Origin: Sphingobacteriia bacterium 24-36-13
GTDB lineage: Bacteria > Bacteroidota > Bacteroidia > Chitinophagales > Chitinophagaceae
Assembly: GCA_002281875.1 (NCBI GenBank)
Contig: NCHN01000013.1
Coordinates: 1-64,000, forward strand
DNA: 64,000 nucleotides
Direction of reading: 5' to 3'
In this document: piece after piece, positions 1 through 8,900 of the stretch
Numbering within the stretch: position 1 is the stretch's first letter
How the letters are laid out: each line of letters opens with the position of its first letter
Notes under the pieces: model-generated
What the model was told of the DNA's origin: nothing
The model's input: the letters and a program-made list of their open reading frames with translations, nothing else
Databases searched by the model: none
Made by a program: the position numbers and the translations under genes

Positions 1-440
1 GCCAATTCTTCTCGTGATTGCTTGATAAGGGTGGGTTTCTGGATAATATTGCTAAAATTGATGAACAGACCAATTTGAACCCCAGTTAGTGTAGCATTGG
101 TTAATGTAACAGAAGTGCTAGGGCTATAAAAAGCGGATAATGTAAAAAAATCAAACCAGGAAAGTTTGGCTTTTTTAAGATTATAATTGGCAAAATTGAC
201 CTTCCGCAAATTTGCCGCCATCAAAGGATAATTTTGTTTTGCGGAATAAATAAGTTTCTCTAAAAAGGGGTAAGACAATTCTGGAATCATAGACTCTTGA
301 GCAGAAGATTCCTTTGTATTGAGTAACAACAAACAAGCAAATAGTAAACTAATACAACCCTTTTTAGAGGCATGAAACAAATAACCGAATTTAGAATACG
401 GTGAAAAGGCATTATTTATATCTAAACCAATGATTTTCAT
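1..440 (-). CDS. TolC-like outer membrane efflux protein, N-terminal part (cut by window edge)
   Basis: The reading frame opens at ATG 440 and runs off the left edge without a stop, giving about 146 residues. A hydrophobic stretch ending in Ala-Gln near residues 30-48 looks like a signal peptide, preceded by an unusually long polar N-terminus of about 27 residues; a later start is possible but no other ATG lies before the hydrophobic part. After it, the pattern LEKLIYSAKQNYPLMAANL, then A..NLKKAK.SW and a Gly-rich segment followed by N..NI..KP..IKQ..EEL, resembles the start of outer membrane factor (TolC family) repeats, in which paired Asn/Pro and coiled-coil segments alternate with beta strands. 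Outer membrane factors form the exit duct for efflux or polysaccharide export. It lies upstream-to-left of the sugar transferase on the same strand, so a role in exopolysaccharide export is a reasonable guess. The family call rests on a partial sequence. Confidence 0.6.
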   Translation of the reverse strand, partial: MKIIGLDINNAFSPYSKFGYLFHASKKGCISLLFACLLLLNTKESSAQESMIPELSYPFLEKLIYSAKQNYPLMAANLRKVNFANYNLKKAKLSWFDFFTLSAFYSPSTSVTLTNATLTGVQIGLFINFSNIIQKPTLIKQSREEL

Positions 441-545
441 AAAGATTAAAGATAAATAATATAGTTAAAACCAAGGCCTTAGATATCCCCACTTTATTCA
501 ATAAATGAATAAAAAAACAAGAAGTTAAAAGAAATCAGCAAAAGC

Positions 546-1742
546 TTACACAGATTCTTTTTGTAATAACGCGGGTATCGTTCTTAGAATCAATTTAATA
601 TCGTACCAAAAACTATGATTTTCTGCGTATTTGTTATCTAACATTAATCTTTCTTCTTCAGACATTTCTCCCTTTCCTCTTTTCTCAACTTGCCATAATC
701 CAGTAATCCCAGCTGGTGCCATAAAACGCATAGCATATTTATCGGTAGTCAATTTTTCAGCTTCATACAAAGGCAAAGGCCTATTTCCGACTATGCTCAT
801 ATCTCCAATAATCACATTCCATAACTGAGGTAATTCATCAATACTGCTATTTCGAATGAACTTACCTACTTTGGTAATTCGAGGGTCGTCTTTTAATTTA
901 AAAAAGGCTGACCCTGCTTTTGCCTTTCTATTTTCACTGTATTGTTTTTCGCACCATTGAATCGTATCAGAATAAATAGGGAACCTACATCCTGTTCCAG
1001 CTGCTTTACACTCATCGCATAAATACTCTTCTTCTTCGGCTTTATCAATTGTATCATCAGCGCTAGGTGCATATTGATTTAAATGCTTCAAATCCTTCAA
1101 ACGCTTGTCGGCATTCACATACATAGACCTAAACTTATAAAACTTAAACGTTCTATAACCAGAACCTACCCTTAATGCATAATAAAAAATAGGACCTTTC
1201 GACTCTAACCTCAGCAAAATACAAATAATGAGTAGAAGTGGAGAAAGCATTATCAATGCTAAGCCAGCAAAGAAAATATCAAAAACCCTTTTTATAAATG
1301 GGGTTTTATATTTATGAAAATCTAATACATTATTGGTATGTTTTAATTGACTCCATTTATCAATCAAAAAAGGGATTCTTATTTCAATATTTTCTTTTTT
1401 AATGGGTAGCTTAAAAACATCTGCAACACCCGCTTTTAAAGTCATTTTGACGGTGCTTTCACTTAATTGCTGACTAATTAAAAAAAAGGGAACTGCTATA
1501 TTCTTCTTACTTACTAAGGTTTCCAATAATGAGATGCCCCCAGTACCTAAGACTTCGCTTTGCGAAACAATGGCTACAAGATTGAATTTATTTTTTTCCC
1601 AATCAGCAAAAAAAAGAAGAGGGTTAGCAAATCTTTTGAGTTCTCTTCCTCCCAAATTTGCTTGTGAAAAAATACTAAATATAATGTCATCACAATTGAG
1701 AAGTACAATAACTTGATCTTGGGGAGGTAGTTGGGTGTTCAT
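546..1742 (-). CDS. Initiating sugar transferase with N-terminal degenerate receiver domain
   Basis: A 398-residue membrane enzyme of the bacterial sugar transferase family (WcaJ/PglC-like), which moves a sugar phosphate from a nucleotide sugar to undecaprenyl phosphate to start glycan synthesis. Residues 11-130 have the shape of a response-regulator receiver domain but lack its key residues: V59/S60 stand where the phosphorylated Asp should be, and L112 where the invariant Lys should be. A membrane helix follows at about 153-178, then YKFRSM (202-207) and the catalytic end with IDELPQLWN (301-309) and a GNRPL motif (319-323). Residues 225-280 are an insertion containing Cys242, Cys245, Cys252 and Cys264 (CX2C-X6-CX11C). 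From memory, this insertion is common in Bacteroidota homologues. It lies 18 bp downstream of a stand-alone receiver gene and probably shares its transcript. Confidence 0.85.
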   Translation of the reverse strand: MNTQLPPQDQVIVLLNCDDIIFSIFSQANLGGRELKRFANPLLFFADWEKNKFNLVAIVSQSEVLGTGGISLLETLVSKKNIAVPFFLISQQLSESTVKMTLKAGVADVFKLPIKKENIEIRIPFLIDKWSQLKHTNNVLDFHKYKTPFIKRVFDIFFAGLALIMLSPLLLIICILLRLESKGPIFYYALRVGSGYRTFKFYKFRSMYVNADKRLKDLKHLNQYAPSADDTIDKAEEEEYLCDECKAAGTGCRFPIYSDTIQWCEKQYSENRKAKAGSAFFKLKDDPRITKVGKFIRNSSIDELPQLWNVIIGDMSIVGNRPLPLYEAEKLTTDKYAMRFMAPAGITGLWQVEKRGKGEMSEEERLMLDNKYAENHSFWYDIKLILRTIPALLQKESV

Positions 1743-1760
1743 TGTAGCAATTTGGTGAAA

Positions 1761-2156
1761 TTATTTTCTAATCCTACGTAAAACCACTCTAAGTCTTGCT
1801 TCGAGTTCTTTTGGATTGAAGGGTTTTACTAGGTAATCATCTGCTCCTGCTTCCAAACATTGAATAATCATTTCTGAGCTTTCTTCACCAGACAGAATAA
1901 TAATTGGAATAGCATTAAAAAAATCACTAGCACGAAGTTGCTTAGTTAATGCAAGCCCCCCCATAACTGGAGTATTTAAATCGGAGATTATTAAATCTGG
2001 CACATTACCCTGTTGTAAAAAAGCCATTGCATCAACCCCATCTTTAAATATTTCTACTTGATAATGGGTACTTAAATATTTTTTTAAAATCAATTGCATG
2101 GTCATCTCATCTTCAACCACAACAATTTTTAAAGTATCAGAATCGGTGAATGCCAT
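1761..2156 (-). CDS. Stand-alone response regulator receiver protein
   Basis: A single receiver (REC) domain of 131 residues with no output domain. The acidic pocket is E15-D16-E17, the phospho-acceptor is D59 in LIISDLNTP, the switch residue is S89 in IPIIILSGEES, and the invariant lysine is K111 in YLVKPF. All are intact, so the protein should accept phosphate from a histidine kinase, none of which is in the window. CheY-like single-domain regulators act by binding a partner protein. The following gene starts 18 bp later and begins with a degenerate receiver domain fused to a sugar transferase, which makes that enzyme a plausible partner. The start ATG at 2156 is the only sensible one. No clear promoter was found in the 102 bp before it. 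Confidence 0.88.
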   Translation of the reverse strand: MAFTDSDTLKIVVVEDEMTMQLILKKYLSTHYQVEIFKDGVDAMAFLQQGNVPDLIISDLNTPVMGGLALTKQLRASDFFNAIPIIILSGEESSEMIIQCLEAGADDYLVKPFNPKELEARLRVVLRRIRK

Positions 2157-2258
2157 ATTTTAAAATTTTGCTAATGTAAGAAATCTAAATATATTTAAAT
2201 ATGTAATAAGCGAATTTATATAGTTTTTATTCATTCTGATGCTTAATTTTAAAAATTA

Positions 2259-3065
2259 ATGAGACCCATTTCAATCCCCCAGTATATTAACCAATTATTC
2301 AACATCAATCCTACAGATGCTACTACTAGCACTTTAATTAAAGAAAGATACCACATTTTATCAAAGGGTGAGCCAGTTGTATCCATTGTTATGCCTGCTT
2401 ATAATGAGGAAGCCAATATTTTACAAACCCTATTATCATTAAGTAATAATGAAACCCAATGGCCTGTAGAAATAATTGTTGTGAACAATAATTCAAAAGA
2501 TAAAACAGAGGAAATGGTCCTTTCTGCTGGTATTCCTTGTATTAGAGAAACTCAACAAGGCATAACCAATGCTAGGAATGCTGGTTTGGCTGTAGCTAAA
2601 GGCATATATATACTTAACGCTGATGCAGATACTATATACCCAAAAGATTGGATTGAGGAAATGGTAAAACCTTTGGCCAATGACAATAATATTTGTTCTG
2701 TTTATGGAAGATTCTCATTTATTCCGATTGGGAACACTGGTAGATTTACCTACTTTTTTTATGAATATTTTGCTGATTTAATGAGATGGATCAATAAAAT
2801 ATTTAGGGATGAAGCAATGAATGCCTACGGCTTTAACTCTGGTTTTAGGAGAGAACAAGGCCTTACTGTTGATGGATTTAATCACCCACCGGGCACTAAT
2901 GAAGACGGATGGTTAGCCCTGAAATTAAGAGAAAAAGGATACGGGAAACTCTTTTATGTTACCAATATTAAAGCCTTGGTTTGGACAACCGATAGAAGAA
3001 TCCAAATTGATGGGGGACTTTTAAAAGGAACAATCAAAAGACTTAAAAGAATGATTGGGCTATAA
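2259..3065 (+). CDS. Glycosyltransferase family 2 protein
   Basis: A 268-residue GT-A fold glycosyltransferase. The N-terminal 35 residues are variable. The catalytic core starts at VSIVMPAYNEEANI (41-54), then EIIVVNNNSKDKT (71-83) and the metal-binding DAD in LNADADT (119-125). A later NEDGWLALKLREKGY segment is the usual acceptor-site region. No membrane segment is visible, so it should act on the cytoplasmic face, adding a sugar from a nucleotide donor to a lipid-linked or other acceptor. It is the first plus-strand gene of the region and is divergent from the receiver and sugar-transferase pair, which suggests surface glycan assembly. The specific sugar cannot be read from the sequence. 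Confidence 0.88.
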   Translation: MRPISIPQYINQLFNINPTDATTSTLIKERYHILSKGEPVVSIVMPAYNEEANILQTLLSLSNNETQWPVEIIVVNNNSKDKTEEMVLSAGIPCIRETQQGITNARNAGLAVAKGIYILNADADTIYPKDWIEEMVKPLANDNNICSVYGRFSFIPIGNTGRFTYFFYEYFADLMRWINKIFRDEAMNAYGFNSGFRREQGLTVDGFNHPPGTNEDGWLALKLREKGYGKLFYVTNIKALVWTTDRRIQIDGGLLKGTIKRLKRMIGL

Positions 3066-3097
3066 ATTGCAGGAATGGTTGTACATTAACTGCACTT

Positions 3098-4618
3098 ATG
3101 AAAGCGATTATTTGCTCCCAATATGGAGGCCCTGAATTATTAAAATTAATTGAAACAAAAATCCCTGAAATTGGAGAAGATCAAGTTTTAATTGATGTCC
3201 ATTATTGTGGGGTTAATTTCCCCGACACCCTCATAATTCAAAACAAATACCAATTTAAACCGCCACTACCCTTTTCTCCGGGAGGCGAAATAGCTGGAAT
3301 TGTTAGCCATATTGGCCGAAGGGTGAATAATTTCAAAGTGGGTGACAGAGTGGTTGCACTTTGTGGTTGGGGCGGAATGGCAGAACAGGTATGTGTAAAA
3401 GCTACCCATGTATTTCCTATTCCTTCAAGCTTAGACATGTTAAATGCCTCCATCTGTATGTATACTTTTGGAACAGCATTTTATGCTTTAAAAAATAAAG
3501 CACAATTAAAAGCAGGTCAAACTGTATTGGTATTGGGAGCTGGTGGTGGTGTTGGATCCGCAGCCATCATGATAGCCAAGTTAATGGGAGCAAGTGTAAT
3601 TGCTGCTGCATCAAACAAAGAAAAATTAGCCTATTGTAAAATGTTGGCTGCGGATGAAACCATAGATTATAGTACTGAAAATCTTAGAGACAAGATTAAA
3701 GAAATTACCAGCAATAGAGGAGTTGAAGTTGTTGTTGATACCATTGGAGGACCTTTAGCAGAAGAAGCATTAAAAAGTGTATCGTGGAATGGTCATTATT
3801 TGATAGTAGGTTTTGCCTCTGGAATTATACCACAAATCCCATTTAACCTTGCTTTACTTAAAGGATGCTCAGTGCATGGAATTTTTTGGGGTTCATTTGC
3901 CGAAAAAGAGTCCAATTCAAACAACACAAATTTTATTCAAATTATACAGTGGATTTTACAAGGAAAATTAAAGCAACATATTCATCAAATCTATTCTCTT
4001 GAAGAGGCACCGAAAGCGATAGATGATATGATTCAAAGGAAAATTAACGGGAAAGCGGTTATTCAAATTAAAGCAGAACAATTCAGCTCTCCTACTATAA
4101 ATAATGGTATTAATTCGAGTGAACTAACCAAAAAGACAAATAAATCAAGCAATGATGGCCATAAACTAATCATTAATGGTAAGGATGCGATTCATCAATT
4201 TATTGGAAGTAACATTGGACCTGGGAAATGGATAACTATAACACAAAAAATGATTAATGATTTTGCTTCTACAACACAAGACAACCAGTGGGTACATATA
4301 GATGAAGTAAAAGCAGCTAAATATTTACCTGAAGGAAAAACAGTTGCGCATGGATACCTTACTATGTCAATGGTTTCACATTTACTTTTTGAATTGATAG
4401 AATTAAATGAAGTGAATTCGTTTTACAATTACGGATTAAATAAAGCTCGTTTCATTAATCCTGTTAAGGTAAATGATAATATAAGATTAAAAGCTATTTT
4501 AGAGAATGTGGAATCTCAATCTAATGGCTCAATAAAATTATTTTTAAGCTGCATCATAGAAATAGAAGGAATTGAAAAGCCTGCTTATGTTGCAGAAATA
4601 ATCAGTATCATCAATTAA
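3098..4618 (+). CDS. Fusion: NADPH:quinone oxidoreductase-like (MDR) domain plus MaoC/NodN-like hydratase domain
   Basis: This 506-residue protein joins two enzymes. Residues 1 to about 325 are a medium-chain dehydrogenase/reductase of the quinone oxidoreductase type, with the N-terminal GGPELL and YCGVNFPD motifs and the nucleotide-binding VLVLGAGGGVGSAA; the cysteine ligands of the structural zinc site are not evident. A polar, Ser/Asn/Lys-rich linker (about 330-355) leads to a hot-dog fold domain of the MaoC/NodN type (about 360-505). Its catalytic pair is probably D395 and H400 in DNQWVHID, followed by VAHGYLTMSM. The two parts would reduce or oxidise a double bond and hydrate an enoyl-CoA. 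The next gene, 10 bp later, is an acyl-CoA dehydrogenase, so a CoA-thioester pathway is likely. The substrate is unknown. The fusion appears to be a real single frame, not a sequencing joint. Confidence 0.85.
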   Translation: MKAIICSQYGGPELLKLIETKIPEIGEDQVLIDVHYCGVNFPDTLIIQNKYQFKPPLPFSPGGEIAGIVSHIGRRVNNFKVGDRVVALCGWGGMAEQVCVKATHVFPIPSSLDMLNASICMYTFGTAFYALKNKAQLKAGQTVLVLGAGGGVGSAAIMIAKLMGASVIAAASNKEKLAYCKMLAADETIDYSTENLRDKIKEITSNRGVEVVVDTIGGPLAEEALKSVSWNGHYLIVGFASGIIPQIPFNLALLKGCSVHGIFWGSFAEKESNSNNTNFIQIIQWILQGKLKQHIHQIYSLEEAPKAIDDMIQRKINGKAVIQIKAEQFSSPTINNGINSSELTKKTNKSSNDGHKLIINGKDAIHQFIGSNIGPGKWITITQKMINDFASTTQDNQWVHIDEVKAAKYLPEGKTVAHGYLTMSMVSHLLFELIELNEVNSFYNYGLNKARFINPVKVNDNIRLKAILENVESQSNGSIKLFLSCIIEIEGIEKPAYVAEIISIIN

Positions 4619-4628
4619 ATTTTTAGCA

Positions 4629-6437
4629 ATGGCTAAGTATACAAATATGGAATTCTTGAAATTCCTATTATTTAAAGTTCACCCCATTAATGAATTATTT
4701 ACACGTGAACGTTTTGCTCATTTAAATGAAGAACAAGCATGGATGATGATTGAATCAGCAAAGCAATTGGCCGACCAAGAATTTGCCCCATTTTTTAAAG
4801 AAATGGATACAACCCCAGCTACTTATGATGGCAAAGGAAATGTTTTGACTCATCCAGCCCTAAAGAAAATGATCAACAAGGCAGCAGAACAAGGTTGGAT
4901 TGGAGGTAGCGCAATGTTTGAACACGGCGGTATGCAATTACCCGAAATGATTTTTGGTACAGCCCATCATTTATTTCAAGCTGCCAATAACGGAGTACAA
5001 GGTTATTTAGGATTATCTGCAGGAGCAGCCGGACTAATAACCAGCTTTGGAAATATTGAACAATTGGAACAATACGTTCCAAAAATATATTCAGGCGAAT
5101 GGCAAGGAACAATGGCACTTACAGAACCACAAGCGGGAAGTTCTTTAACGGATATTACCACTTCTGCAAAACCATTATCTGAAAACAGTTACTTAATAAA
5201 AGGACAAAAAATATTTATTTCTGGCGGACAACATGAAGCATGCGAAAATTTTATTCATCTCACACTTGCAAGAATAGAGGGTGCACCAGCTGGAGTAAAA
5301 GGCATCTCTCTCTTTATTGTTCCAAAATTCAGGCCAAATAAAGATGGCAGCTTAGTATATAACGATGTTTATTGCGCAGGTGATTTTCAAAAAATGGGGC
5401 AAAGAGGATATGCCACCACTCACCTTTCATTTGGTGACAATAATAACTGTATTGGGTATTTAGTGGGAGAACCACATAAAGGATTGAGTTATATGTTTCA
5501 AATGATGAATGGCGCAAGAATAAGTGTTGGCCTTTGCGCAGCATCGGTAGCTATGGCAGCCTATCAAGCTTCCCTTCAATATTGCACCGAACGCCCACAA
5601 GGCAGATTACCAAGTGAAAAAGACCCAAACAAACCTCCTGTAAATATTATTCAGCATGCCGATATTCAAAGAATGTTGTTTACTCAAAAAGCCATTTCCG
5701 AGGGATCTATATCATTAGGAATTGAATGTAATAAACTCTACGACTTATATCATTCAAGCAATGATGAGGCAGAAAAAAATAAGTACCTATTTTTATTAGA
5801 AATTTTAACTCCTATTGTAAAAAGCTATCCCTCAGAACAAGGCAGTAGATCTGCAGCTTTAGCAATTCAAACATTAGGAGGTTATGGTTTTACAACTGAT
5901 TTTCCTGTACAACAACATTATAGAGATTTAAAAATCATGTCTTTGTATGAAGGAACCACTGGTATTCAATCAATCGATTTATTAGGCAGGAAAGTATTAA
6001 TGGAAAAAGGGAAAGCCTTGCAACTGTTATTAGATGAAATTCAACTATCTATAAAAAATGCCAGTCAGTTCGATACGTTAAAAAAGAACGCTGACTCATT
6101 GAATAATGAAATATCTAGAATTAATTGGATCATTAAACACTTGAATAAATATTTAGTAGAAGGCAAAATTGAAAAATACCTTGCTGATGCTACTGTATTT
6201 TTAGAGATGATGAGCTACAGTGTAATTGGCTGGCAATGGCTTAAAATGGCATCAAAAGCTGCGGAATTATTGAAATCTGGTACTATCCCTGCTAATAATA
6301 GCGCCTTTTATGAAGGAAAAATTCATACTTGTCAATTTTTCTTTAAGTATGAAATGCCACATGCAGCAGCATGTGCTGCCACGTTACTTGAAGAATCTGA
6401 ATTAACTTTCATTAGCAATTTTGAGGCATTCCATTGA
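4629..6437 (+). CDS. Acyl-CoA dehydrogenase, large DmdC/FadE-like type
   Basis: A 602-residue FAD enzyme that introduces a trans double bond at the alpha-beta position of an acyl-CoA. The middle domain shows MALTEPQAGSSLTD, the flavin-contacting segment. The helical C-terminal domain has LGGYGFTTDFPVQQHYRDLKI and SLYEGTTGIQSIDLLGRK, where E441 is the likely catalytic base. The length, about 200 residues more than classical short enzymes, and the extra C-terminal helical domain fit the DmdC/long FadE group, which includes methylthio-propanoyl-CoA dehydrogenases, but substrate cannot be assigned. It starts at ATG 4629, 10 bp after the oxidoreductase-MaoC fusion, so both are probably co-transcribed. 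The product enoyl-CoA could feed the MaoC domain of that protein. Confidence 0.9.
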   Translation: MAKYTNMEFLKFLLFKVHPINELFTRERFAHLNEEQAWMMIESAKQLADQEFAPFFKEMDTTPATYDGKGNVLTHPALKKMINKAAEQGWIGGSAMFEHGGMQLPEMIFGTAHHLFQAANNGVQGYLGLSAGAAGLITSFGNIEQLEQYVPKIYSGEWQGTMALTEPQAGSSLTDITTSAKPLSENSYLIKGQKIFISGGQHEACENFIHLTLARIEGAPAGVKGISLFIVPKFRPNKDGSLVYNDVYCAGDFQKMGQRGYATTHLSFGDNNNCIGYLVGEPHKGLSYMFQMMNGARISVGLCAASVAMAAYQASLQYCTERPQGRLPSEKDPNKPPVNIIQHADIQRMLFTQKAISEGSISLGIECNKLYDLYHSSNDEAEKNKYLFLLEILTPIVKSYPSEQGSRSAALAIQTLGGYGFTTDFPVQQHYRDLKIMSLYEGTTGIQSIDLLGRKVLMEKGKALQLLLDEIQLSIKNASQFDTLKKNADSLNNEISRINWIIKHLNKYLVEGKIEKYLADATVFLEMMSYSVIGWQWLKMASKAAELLKSGTIPANNSAFYEGKIHTCQFFFKYEMPHAAACAATLLEESELTFISNFEAFH

Positions 6438-6496
6438 TATTTTGCAATATGGGTGTTGATTTATTTATATTTACCAATCATTTGATACAATAATTT

Positions 6497-7471
6497 ATGC
6501 TGAAAGTAGGCGTTTTTGGAGTAGGTCACTTAGGTAAATTCCACCTAAACAATTGGAAAGAGATTGAAGGGATTAAGTTGGTCGGATTTTTTGATCCGAA
6601 CAATGACAATGCTAAAGAGGTAACTGAAAAATATGGCCTTAAGCGATATATGGATGAAGACAAGCTAATGGATGCTTGTGATATCATTGATGTGATTACT
6701 CCTACCAATCAACACTACGATATATGCATGAAAGCAGTTAGAAAAGGCAAACATGTTTTTGTAGAAAAACCAATCACCCATACTTTACAAGAAGGTAAAA
6801 ACCTTGTAAATATGGTTAGAGAGGCTAATGTAAAATTACAAGTAGGCCACGTTGAAAGATTTAATCCTGCCTATTTAGCGGTAAAGGACCTCAATTTAAA
6901 CCCAATGTTTATTGAAGTTCATAGATTGGCGCAATTTAATCCTAGAGGAACTGAAGTAAGCGTGATTTTAGATTTAATGATTCATGATATAGACATTATT
7001 TTGAGTTTGGTAAAAAGTGATGTTAAAAGTATAGCAGCAAGTGGAGTTGCGGTAATGACAGAAACACCGGATATTGCTAATGTAAGAATTGAATTCAATA
7101 ATGGTTGTGTAGCTAATTTAACTAGTAGTAGAATTAGCATGAAAAAAATGAGAAAGATGCGTCTTTTTCAAAAAGACGCTTATATAGGAATCGACTTTTT
7201 AGAAAAGAAGACTGAAATTATTAAGCTTAAGCAACCTGAAGATGAGAATGTATTTTCATTTGATATTGATACCCCAAATGGGAAAAAAACCATTGCGATT
7301 GCAACACCTTCTATTGAGCCATTAAATGCAATAAAGTTAGAGTTAACTTCATTTGTAGATGCAATATTAAATAACAAGCCAACTCAGGTAAATGAAATTG
7401 ATGGATATCTTGCTATGGAAGTAGCTCATCAAATTTTAGAAAAAATAAACAATACCAGCATACTGGTTTAA
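6497..7471 (+). CDS. Gfo/Idh/MocA family NAD(P)-dependent oxidoreductase
   Basis: A 324-residue dehydrogenase with an N-terminal Rossmann fold (VGVFGVGHLGKFH, residues 4-16) and the family motif VEKPITHT near residue 92, whose Lys is usually catalytic. The second domain carries the conserved DLMIHDIDIILSL segment. Members oxidise or isomerise sugars, inositols or nucleotide sugars (for example UDP-GlcNAc to its 3-keto or uronic forms). Here the gene lies 16 bp before a polyprenyl-phosphate sugar transferase, so a nucleotide-sugar substrate for exopolysaccharide is plausible. Start at ATG 6497, 59 bp after the acyl-CoA dehydrogenase; this larger gap may hold a promoter, but no clear consensus was found. 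Confidence 0.88.
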   Translation: MLKVGVFGVGHLGKFHLNNWKEIEGIKLVGFFDPNNDNAKEVTEKYGLKRYMDEDKLMDACDIIDVITPTNQHYDICMKAVRKGKHVFVEKPITHTLQEGKNLVNMVREANVKLQVGHVERFNPAYLAVKDLNLNPMFIEVHRLAQFNPRGTEVSVILDLMIHDIDIILSLVKSDVKSIAASGVAVMTETPDIANVRIEFNNGCVANLTSSRISMKKMRKMRLFQKDAYIGIDFLEKKTEIIKLKQPEDENVFSFDIDTPNGKKTIAIATPSIEPLNAIKLELTSFVDAILNNKPTQVNEIDGYLAMEVAHQILEKINNTSILV

Positions 7472-7487
7472 TTGTTATTAAGAAAGT

Positions 7488-8894
7488 ATGCAAACCAGAA
7501 GAAGAAATATTAGTTTATACATACTTAGCGATTTCGTTTTATCCTTGGTTGTACTGATAGTGTATTTTCTAATTTACCCTGAAAAAAACCATAGTTCCTT
7601 TTCTTTTTTAGAGATTAAAATTGTTGGGGTCGATACTATCCTAAGTTTAATCCTTATCCCAATATTTTGGATTTGCTTTTACTTTATCACTGGAAGTTAC
7701 AATAGGTCTCTATACGATAAATCTAGACTGAGCGAACTAACAGCAACCTTATTGCATTCAATGTTAGGGACACTATTATTGTACTTCTTTCCAAGTTATA
7801 GTCATATTGTATTTGCCAATCAGTTTTTTGTTTATTTTATTTTACAATTTTTACTAGTTGCAAGTGCTAGAACACTCTTATTGTTTCAAACTAAAAAAAC
7901 ACTTAAAAGAGGGGAAGTATATTTTAAAACGTTAATCGCTGGAAATAATAGCAATGCAATAAAAGTATTCGAAGCGCTTAATCGAAACTTTAAATACTTA
8001 GGCTTTAAAACAGTTGGATTTGTTTCAGTTTATGGAGAGGATTCAAAAAATGGATTATCTAAATGGATACCACACCTAGGGCCAGTTCAATTGATTAAGA
8101 AAATTGTTGAAGAACATCAAATTGAAAGAGTTATTATTTCGATTGAAAAAAAAGACAAACAAATAATTGAGGAATTAGTAAGTGCTTTAACTGAAAAAGA
8201 GATTGATATTAAAATGGTACCTGACACAATTGACATATTAGCTGGCTCAGTCAAAACCAGTAATGTTTTAGGCGCTATGTTAATGGATATTCAAACTGCA
8301 GCTATGTCGCCAGAAGAGCAACATATTAAGCGCTTAATGGATTTAATTGTAGCAATATTTGGCCTAATTCTATTAAGCCCATTAATGTTATATTTAGCTT
8401 TAAGGACTGCCTTTAGCACTAAGGGTGGAGCTATATACAAGCAGGAACGTATTGGTTTTAGGGGTGAACCATTTATCATTTATAAGTTTAGAAGCATGTA
8501 TGAAAATGCTGAGCAAGATGGCCCTGCACTATCAAGCGACCATGATCCAAGAATAACCCCATGGGGAAAATTCATGAGAAAATGGAGACTAGATGAATTA
8601 CCACAACTATGGAATATACTAAGAGGAGACATGAGCTTAGTAGGGCCAAGACCAGAAAGAAAAACCTATATTGATTTGTTATTAAAAAAATCACCTTATT
8701 ACAGGTATTTACTAAAAGCAAAACCTGGTCTTACTTCTTGGGGAATGGTACAATTTGGATATGCATCTACCTTAGATGAAATGTTAGATCGAATGCAATA
8801 CGATTTAATCTATGTTGAAAATGCTTCAATATTACTAGACTTTAAAATACTAATGCATACGCTTAGAATTATACTCTCGGGAAAAGGAAAATAA
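7488..8894 (+). CDS. Exopolysaccharide polyprenyl glycosylphosphotransferase (WcaJ/EpsE-type)
   Basis: A 468-residue integral membrane enzyme that starts a repeat unit by moving hexose-1-phosphate to undecaprenyl phosphate. Four hydrophobic segments occupy about residues 8-125, followed by a cytosolic CoA-binding-like Rossmann domain (about 145-265) and one more membrane helix (about 284-308). The catalytic C-terminus has KQERIGFRGEPFIIYKFRSM, LDELPQLWNILRGDMSLVGP and RPE. Unlike the sugar transferase at 546-1742, it has the full multi-helix N-terminus and no Cys insertion, so the window holds two initiating enzymes of different architecture. It is 16 bp after the Gfo/Idh/MocA gene and 6 bp before the FemAB-like gene, indicating one operon. 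Confidence 0.92.
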   Translation: MQTRRRNISLYILSDFVLSLVVLIVYFLIYPEKNHSSFSFLEIKIVGVDTILSLILIPIFWICFYFITGSYNRSLYDKSRLSELTATLLHSMLGTLLLYFFPSYSHIVFANQFFVYFILQFLLVASARTLLLFQTKKTLKRGEVYFKTLIAGNNSNAIKVFEALNRNFKYLGFKTVGFVSVYGEDSKNGLSKWIPHLGPVQLIKKIVEEHQIERVIISIEKKDKQIIEELVSALTEKEIDIKMVPDTIDILAGSVKTSNVLGAMLMDIQTAAMSPEEQHIKRLMDLIVAIFGLILLSPLMLYLALRTAFSTKGGAIYKQERIGFRGEPFIIYKFRSMYENAEQDGPALSSDHDPRITPWGKFMRKWRLDELPQLWNILRGDMSLVGPRPERKTYIDLLLKKSPYYRYLLKAKPGLTSWGMVQFGYASTLDEMLDRMQYDLIYVENASILLDFKILMHTLRIILSGKGK

Positions 8895-8900
8895 GCATAC

